IMG/VR virus record: IMGVR_UViG_3300046714_000246
Location: 1-48,427 of that record
Source: a virus
Direction: 5' to 3' (one strand)
DNA length: 48,427 bases
Positions 45,709-48,427 of this stretch are shown here, in pieces; positions within the stretch are counted from its first letter, which is position 1; each line of letters opens with the position of its first letter. The notes under the pieces were generated by a model. That model saw nothing but the letters and a program-made list of their open reading frames with translations, ran no database searches and had not been told where the DNA came from. The position numbers and the translations under genes were made by a program.

Positions 45709-45965
45709 GATGGGTCTACCTCCAGGGTCAGGTCGGTGCCACAGTGCACGCAGTAGGTGTAGGGAAAGCCACCACGGTGGTAGCTCTTGTCGGTGGACGC
45801 CTCGTGCTCGCAGGTATCGGGGTCGGCGTTGCCAGGGTGCTCGGGGCCGTCGCAGTTGTCACGCTTGCAGGCGGCGCCGAGGCACTCGCAGTATTGGCAC
45901 TCGCCGTCGGTCTCGTGGTTCTGCGCGTTGCAGACGTTGCAGTGCCAGAAGGGGGAGCGGCTCAC
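45705..45965 (-). CDS. RanBP2-type zinc-finger protein with further Cys clusters
   Basis: An 86-residue protein starting at GTG 45965 in a GTGA overlap. FWHCNVCNAQN...GECQYC near the N-terminus exactly fits the RanBP2/Npl4 zinc-finger rule W-x-C-x2-C-x3-N-x6-C-x2-C. More cysteines and histidines follow (LGAACKRDNCDG, DTCEHE) and a C-terminal YCVHCG pair, so at least two zinc sites are likely. In eukaryotes RanBP2 fingers bind single-stranded RNA or ubiquitin; in bacteria such fingers are uncommon. The role here is unknown; nucleic-acid contact is the most natural guess. Confidence 0.68.
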   Translation of the reverse strand: MSRSPFWHCNVCNAQNHETDGECQYCECLGAACKRDNCDGPEHPGNADPDTCEHEASTDKSYHRGGFPYTYCVHCGTDLTLEVDPS

Positions 45966-46171
45966 GACTTCACCTCCAGTTCGACGAACGACAGCTCGTG
46001 CATCGCGATACCTGCGCCTGCGTGCCGGGTCGGCAGCGGACGCACGAGAATCCGCCACGCGCTGTAGCAGCTGCGGCAGGTGCGACGCACTTGGTAGGTC
46101 GCGACGCGGAGGCCGTCGATCTTGGCGAGTCGATACCCGCAGCGCGGGCACTTGGCGAGAAGGTCGATCAC
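45962..46171 (-). CDS. Small zinc-ribbon protein
   Basis: A 69-residue protein from GTG 46171 in a GTGA overlap (MIDLLAKCPRCGYRLAKIDG). CPRCG at residues 8-12 and CRSC near 34 form a classic zinc ribbon of two CxxC pairs about 22 residues apart, with a basic strand between (RVATYQVRRT). Ribbons like this often bind nucleic acid or act as subunits of transcription-related proteins. The specific role is unknown. Confidence 0.62.
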   Translation of the reverse strand: MIDLLAKCPRCGYRLAKIDGLRVATYQVRRTCRSCYSAWRILVRPLPTRHAGAGIAMHELSFVELEVKS

Positions 46172-46386
46172 GACTTCACCTCGTAGCCCATCGCGCGACG
46201 CACGAGGGTCTTCGCGGCATCGAACTGCTTGCTGCTCTCGGCCTGCCCGAGCAGGATGAACATCACCTCGCGCGCGACCAGGGCCTCGCGGTGGTCCGGG
46301 GTCAGCTTGTCCCAACCCAAGCCCCAGGGGGCGCGGGCGCGATCGTTGGCGAGGACGTGCAGACGGTCGAACTTGGGGTTGCTCAC
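46168..46386 (-). CDS. Hypothetical protein
   Basis: A 72-residue protein from GTG 46386 in a GTGA overlap (MSNPKFDRLHVLANDRARAP). It has WGLGWDKLTPDHREALVARE then a helix ending in VRRAMGYEVKS. All-helical and charged; not recognised. Confidence 0.58.
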   Translation of the reverse strand: MSNPKFDRLHVLANDRARAPWGLGWDKLTPDHREALVAREVMFILLGQAESSKQFDAAKTLVRRAMGYEVKS

Positions 46387-46631
46387 GACTGCACCCCCAA
46401 GGCCCACTGCGGGGCGAACTGCGGCAGCCAAGCCGTCTTCGAATCGCCAGTCCGCTGCACGATCGCGAGACCAGCGGCGCGCAGACTCTCGGCCGTTCGA
46501 TACCAGCCACTGGCGACACGCCCGGCGTCGCGTCCGCCGATGAAGGGGCAGCGTTCACCCTTCGTCGTCGCAGTGAGAAGACGCGCGATCATCGCGCGCT
46601 GAGTCGGGGAGAGCTTTGTTGAGGTCGTCAT
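46383..46631 (-). CDS. Small winged-helix-like protein
   Basis: An 82-residue protein (MTTSTKLSPTQRAMIARLLT). A helix, then GWYRTAESLRAAGLAIVQRT and a short beta wing (DSKTAWLPQF) resemble a minimal winged-helix domain. It is the first gene after the second tandem-repeat promoter, so it heads the operon that continues to 45487. A regulator role is plausible, not demonstrated. Confidence 0.55.
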   Translation of the reverse strand: MTTSTKLSPTQRAMIARLLTATTKGERCPFIGGRDAGRVASGWYRTAESLRAAGLAIVQRTGDSKTAWLPQFAPQWALGVQS

Positions 46632-46647
46632 CTTGTCTTTCTCGGTT

Positions 46648-47142
46648 TCAGGGCCGGGCGAGGTTGCCCGGTCCGCAGATCGGACCAGAAAGCGGGTCCG
46701 GTGTCAACAGGGTGTCAACAGATTTTTGGCCGCGCAGCCACTGCACCATCGTGATGCCCATCTGAGAGCCTGCGTTCTTCCACCGCAGATCGAGGAAGTC
46801 GGGATACCCAAGCTGCTCCAGCTTTCGGTCTGTTGCAAAGTTGATCCGCCACTCCCCGATTTCACGCAGCGTGCGGCCGTCCCAATCCATGCGGCGCACA
46901 CTCAGCTCGTGCACGAGGTCGCCGTTGTTGTAGTCGCGACGCTCGTGAATCTTTGGCACGAGGAAGACCTTCGGGCCGCCCAGCGCGCGGGTCATGTTAT
47001 CGAGGGCCCCGAGCAACATCGAGAGGCTAGCGCGCTGGCGCGTGTTGTTCGCGGTGAGCTTCGACGCGCGCAGCTCAAGCTGCTGCTGGTAGTTCTTCGC
47101 GCGTCGTTGACGAGCACGACGGTTGTCTCGGCTGTGGCTCAT
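46648..47142 (-). CDS. Hypothetical basic protein whose 3' end carries a promoter
   Basis: A 164-residue protein from ATG 47142, with GGAGAAGCC as Shine-Dalgarno and an ATGA overlap with the upstream gene. It begins MSHSRDNRRARQRRAKNYQQ, a strongly basic helix, followed by a mixed domain (VFLVPKIHERRDYNNGDLVH, WRINFATDRKLEQLGYPDFL). The last ~25 residues (SVDTLLTPDPLSG and on) are encoded by the tandem-repeat promoter of the next operon, so this end may be constrained by DNA sites, not protein function. Not recognised. Confidence 0.6.
   Translation of the reverse strand: MSHSRDNRRARQRRAKNYQQQLELRASKLTANNTRQRASLSMLLGALDNMTRALGGPKVFLVPKIHERRDYNNGDLVHELSVRRMDWDGRTLREIGEWRINFATDRKLEQLGYPDFLDLRWKNAGSQMGITMVQWLRGQKSVDTLLTPDPLSGPICGPGNLARP
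46679..46720 (-). promoter_or_regulatory. Second tandem-11-mer promoter, inside the 3' end of the upstream gene
   Basis: Leftward: TGTTGACACCC (46720-46710) then TGTTGACACCG (46709-46699); TTGACA (46707-46702), a 17-nt spacer and TCCGAT (46684-46679). Number, order and spacing of elements equal those at 45437-45478. A short inverted repeat CGGACC/GGTCCG (46681-46700) lies across the spacer. It should drive the operon starting at 46631. Confidence 0.6.
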
Positions 47143-48053
47143 GGCTTCTCCTTGAGCGCCCTGCGGCACAGTTCGGCGATGACGCGATCCGTCGAACTGG
47201 TCGGAACATGCTCCTTGAGCCACTGTCGCAGCAACGCCTCGTCGTCCTCAACCGCAGGCACCACGGGCGCAGCCGGCGCGGGCGGATGGGCGGCGAGTGC
47301 TTTGAATACTGCCGTGAGGTGATCCTCACTGTAGTTGTCAGCATCAAACGCAACCTTGAGTGCCTGTGCCGCCTCCCGCAGCCCCGCATCGCTCTTGGGC
47401 TCGGGCTGGGACGCGAGGAGTTCGCGCACAGAGTCAATCTCGGCGATCACGTCGCGGATGATGCTCGCGCGGGTGAACGTGCCGGCGATCACTGACATCG
47501 CAGCGGTCCTCTCCCACCCGACCAACGTCTCGCGCAACCGCAGCAGCGCCCCGTCGCCACGCGAGCGACGCATGAGGGAGACGGCTTTCTCGATGCAGGT
47601 GCTGCTTACGTCGTAGTGCTCGTCCCTGTCTTCGGTGATGGTCGAGATGTCGAACAGCCGCGCGTCCTCTTCCCACGCCGCGATCTCAGCCTCACTCACC
47701 GCCGGCTGCGCGGCTGCGGCTTTCAGGCGGTCGCGCTCGGCCTCCAGTGCGCGCATTGGGTGCTTGGCGCATGTCCGCTCGTGCTCGCGGTTCTGCTCAT
47801 TGACCTCAGCATTGCCGCCATCGTCCTCCGTGATCCATGGACCCTCCCATCCGCAATGGATGCAGTAGGCTTTCTGGTCTCTGGTGGCCGACTCGAATGC
47901 GTCGACCTTCGCGCGCAGGTCGGCGGCTTCCTTGCGGGCGGCGATCAACCCGTCAAGTAGATCGGCAACCTCGTGGCGCTGCCAAAAGACCACATCGTCG
48001 GCGCGTAGTGCCTGGATAAGCCATTGGACGCGATTGTTTCCGGTGTCGCTCAT
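47139..48053 (-). CDS. Hypothetical protein with zinc-finger-like and coiled-coil parts
   Basis: A 304-residue protein from ATG 48053 (MSDTGNNRVQWLIQALRADD), coupled by ATGA to the genes on both sides and with GGAAG before the start. After a helical coiled-coil region (LIAARKEAADLRAKVDAFES) there is a likely zinc site YCIHCGWEG...EHERTCAKH (C-x2-C, H, C). The C-terminal half is helical with an Ala/Pro linker (AAHPPAPAAPVVPAVEDDEA) and a short C-terminal domain. It resembles composite phage accessory proteins but I cannot name the family. Confidence 0.62.
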   Translation of the reverse strand: MSDTGNNRVQWLIQALRADDVVFWQRHEVADLLDGLIAARKEAADLRAKVDAFESATRDQKAYCIHCGWEGPWITEDDGGNAEVNEQNREHERTCAKHPMRALEAERDRLKAAAAQPAVSEAEIAAWEEDARLFDISTITEDRDEHYDVSSTCIEKAVSLMRRSRGDGALLRLRETLVGWERTAAMSVIAGTFTRASIIRDVIAEIDSVRELLASQPEPKSDAGLREAAQALKVAFDADNYSEDHLTAVFKALAAHPPAPAAPVVPAVEDDEALLRQWLKEHVPTSSTDRVIAELCRRALKEKP

Positions 48054-48196
48054 GGCTTCCTTGCGCCTTCCACGAACAGCCACCGCAGGAACGACGGCTT
48101 GCTCGCCTCCAACCGCATCAGCCAGCGATTGCCGAACGTGGCGAACACGATGACCCACGCCATGAAGAGAACGGTGAAGTAGTCGTTGGTGGTCAT
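48050..48196 (-). CDS. 48-residue single-span membrane protein
   Basis: Begins MTTNDYFTVLFMAWVIVFAT; a hydrophobic span at about residues 7-22, then a basic tail (NRWLMRLEASKPSFLRW). AAGGAAA lies before the ATG, and both ends are in ATGA overlaps. It could be a small membrane or anti-host peptide; nothing further can be said. Confidence 0.55.
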   Translation of the reverse strand: MTTNDYFTVLFMAWVIVFATFGNRWLMRLEASKPSFLRWLFVEGARKP

Positions 48197-48427
48197 TTGG
48201 TTTCCTTCCTTGCGCTCTCGACGGCGGCGCGGAGTGCGTCTACCGCATCGCATACAACGATCGGCACATGGCCACGCCAAACTGGCTCACTTGCCAACAG
48301 CGTGAATGCCTTTTTCCAGTCGAGATTCACGATCGCGTCGCACGCCGCGAGCAGATCGGGCGCGGGCTGCTGCGGCTGCGTGCGCATCAAGGCGCAAGCC
48401 TCGTTTAGCACAGCATCCCACTCGCCC
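48193..48427 (-). CDS. Hypothetical protein, 5' end missing (cut by window edge)
   Basis: The minus-strand frame is open to the right edge, so the true start lies outside. A GTG at 48411 is in frame, but the codons upstream of it (reading G-E-W-D-A-V-L-N-E-A) still look coding. The visible part is helical: LNEACALMRTQPQQPAPDLL, then VNLDWKKAFTLLASEPVW and VVCDAVDALRAAVESARKET. The stop overlaps the next start by ATGA. Not recognised. Confidence 0.6.
   Translation of the reverse strand, partial: GEWDAVLNEACALMRTQPQQPAPDLLAACDAIVNLDWKKAFTLLASEPVWRGHVPIVVCDAVDALRAAVESARKETK

Overview
The window is most of the genome of a high-GC, short-tailed dsDNA phage (Caudoviricetes, podovirus morphotype). 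Evidence is a complete virion set in collinear order: large terminase, head-to-tail portal, scaffold, GP7/Bbp17-like major capsid protein, Bbp16-like cement proteins, T7-gp11-like tail adaptor, T7-gp12-like nozzle, two internal virion proteins and a 2963-residue polyvalent virion protein. No integrase, RNA polymerase, reverse transcriptase or CRISPR array is visible. The single small HTH protein is not enough to argue for lysogeny. The host is not determined by the sequence. The phage must use host RNA polymerase, and several promoters look like sigma-70-type TTGACA plus TANNNT elements. Both ends of the window cut through minus-strand genes, and joining the ends directly does not keep one reading frame, so this is not a cleanly circularised genome.

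Layout. (a) 1-1571, minus strand: a truncated small gene and an SNF2-type helicase. (b) 1579-1616: interlocked divergent promoters. (c) 1689-3839: a primase-helicase fusion. (d) 3839-4091: a gene-free array of 13 copies of ACTGTTG/CAACAGT, the best candidate for a replication origin or master regulatory region. (e) 4103-7376: a Holliday-junction-resolvase-like nuclease and a run of small, tightly overlapping genes, several with zinc-binding Cys pairs. (f) 7457-10892: a host-interaction block (fibre-like protein, spike-base protein, HAD-like protein, a large unknown protein). (g) tRNA-His. (h) 10981-37548: packaging, head, tail and ejection genes. (i) tRNA-Glu on the minus strand in the convergent junction. 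(j) 37714-48427, minus strand: replication and accessory genes (HTH regulator, DUF6378, family A DNA polymerase, DUF2815 ssDNA-binding protein, DUF2800 Cas4/RecB-like nuclease, DUF932 protein and many small unknown genes), almost all joined by ATGA or GTGA overlaps.

How it works together. The primase-helicase, polymerase, SSB, DUF2800 nuclease, SNF2 helicase and resolvase form a self-supplied replication and recombination set, encoded in two blocks of opposite polarity. Two genetic styles of expression are visible: operons with Shine-Dalgarno sites or stop-start overlaps, and a set of genes whose start codon lies only 6-9 nt after a TANNNT -10-like hexamer with no Shine-Dalgarno, which suggests leaderless transcripts. 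One such promoter region is repeated almost exactly upstream of two virion-region genes. On the minus strand two operons start from promoters carrying a tandem 11-mer (TGTTGWCACCS) that shares its core with the origin-like array.

The most unusual coding features are the tail adaptor fused to an SGNH esterase-like domain interrupted by repeated beta modules, the spread of that same beta module into a capsid cement protein and probably the nozzle, a Tat-signal protein carrying a terminase-like segment, a RanBP2-type zinc finger in a phage protein, and two HExxH metallopeptidase-like sites in the giant virion protein.
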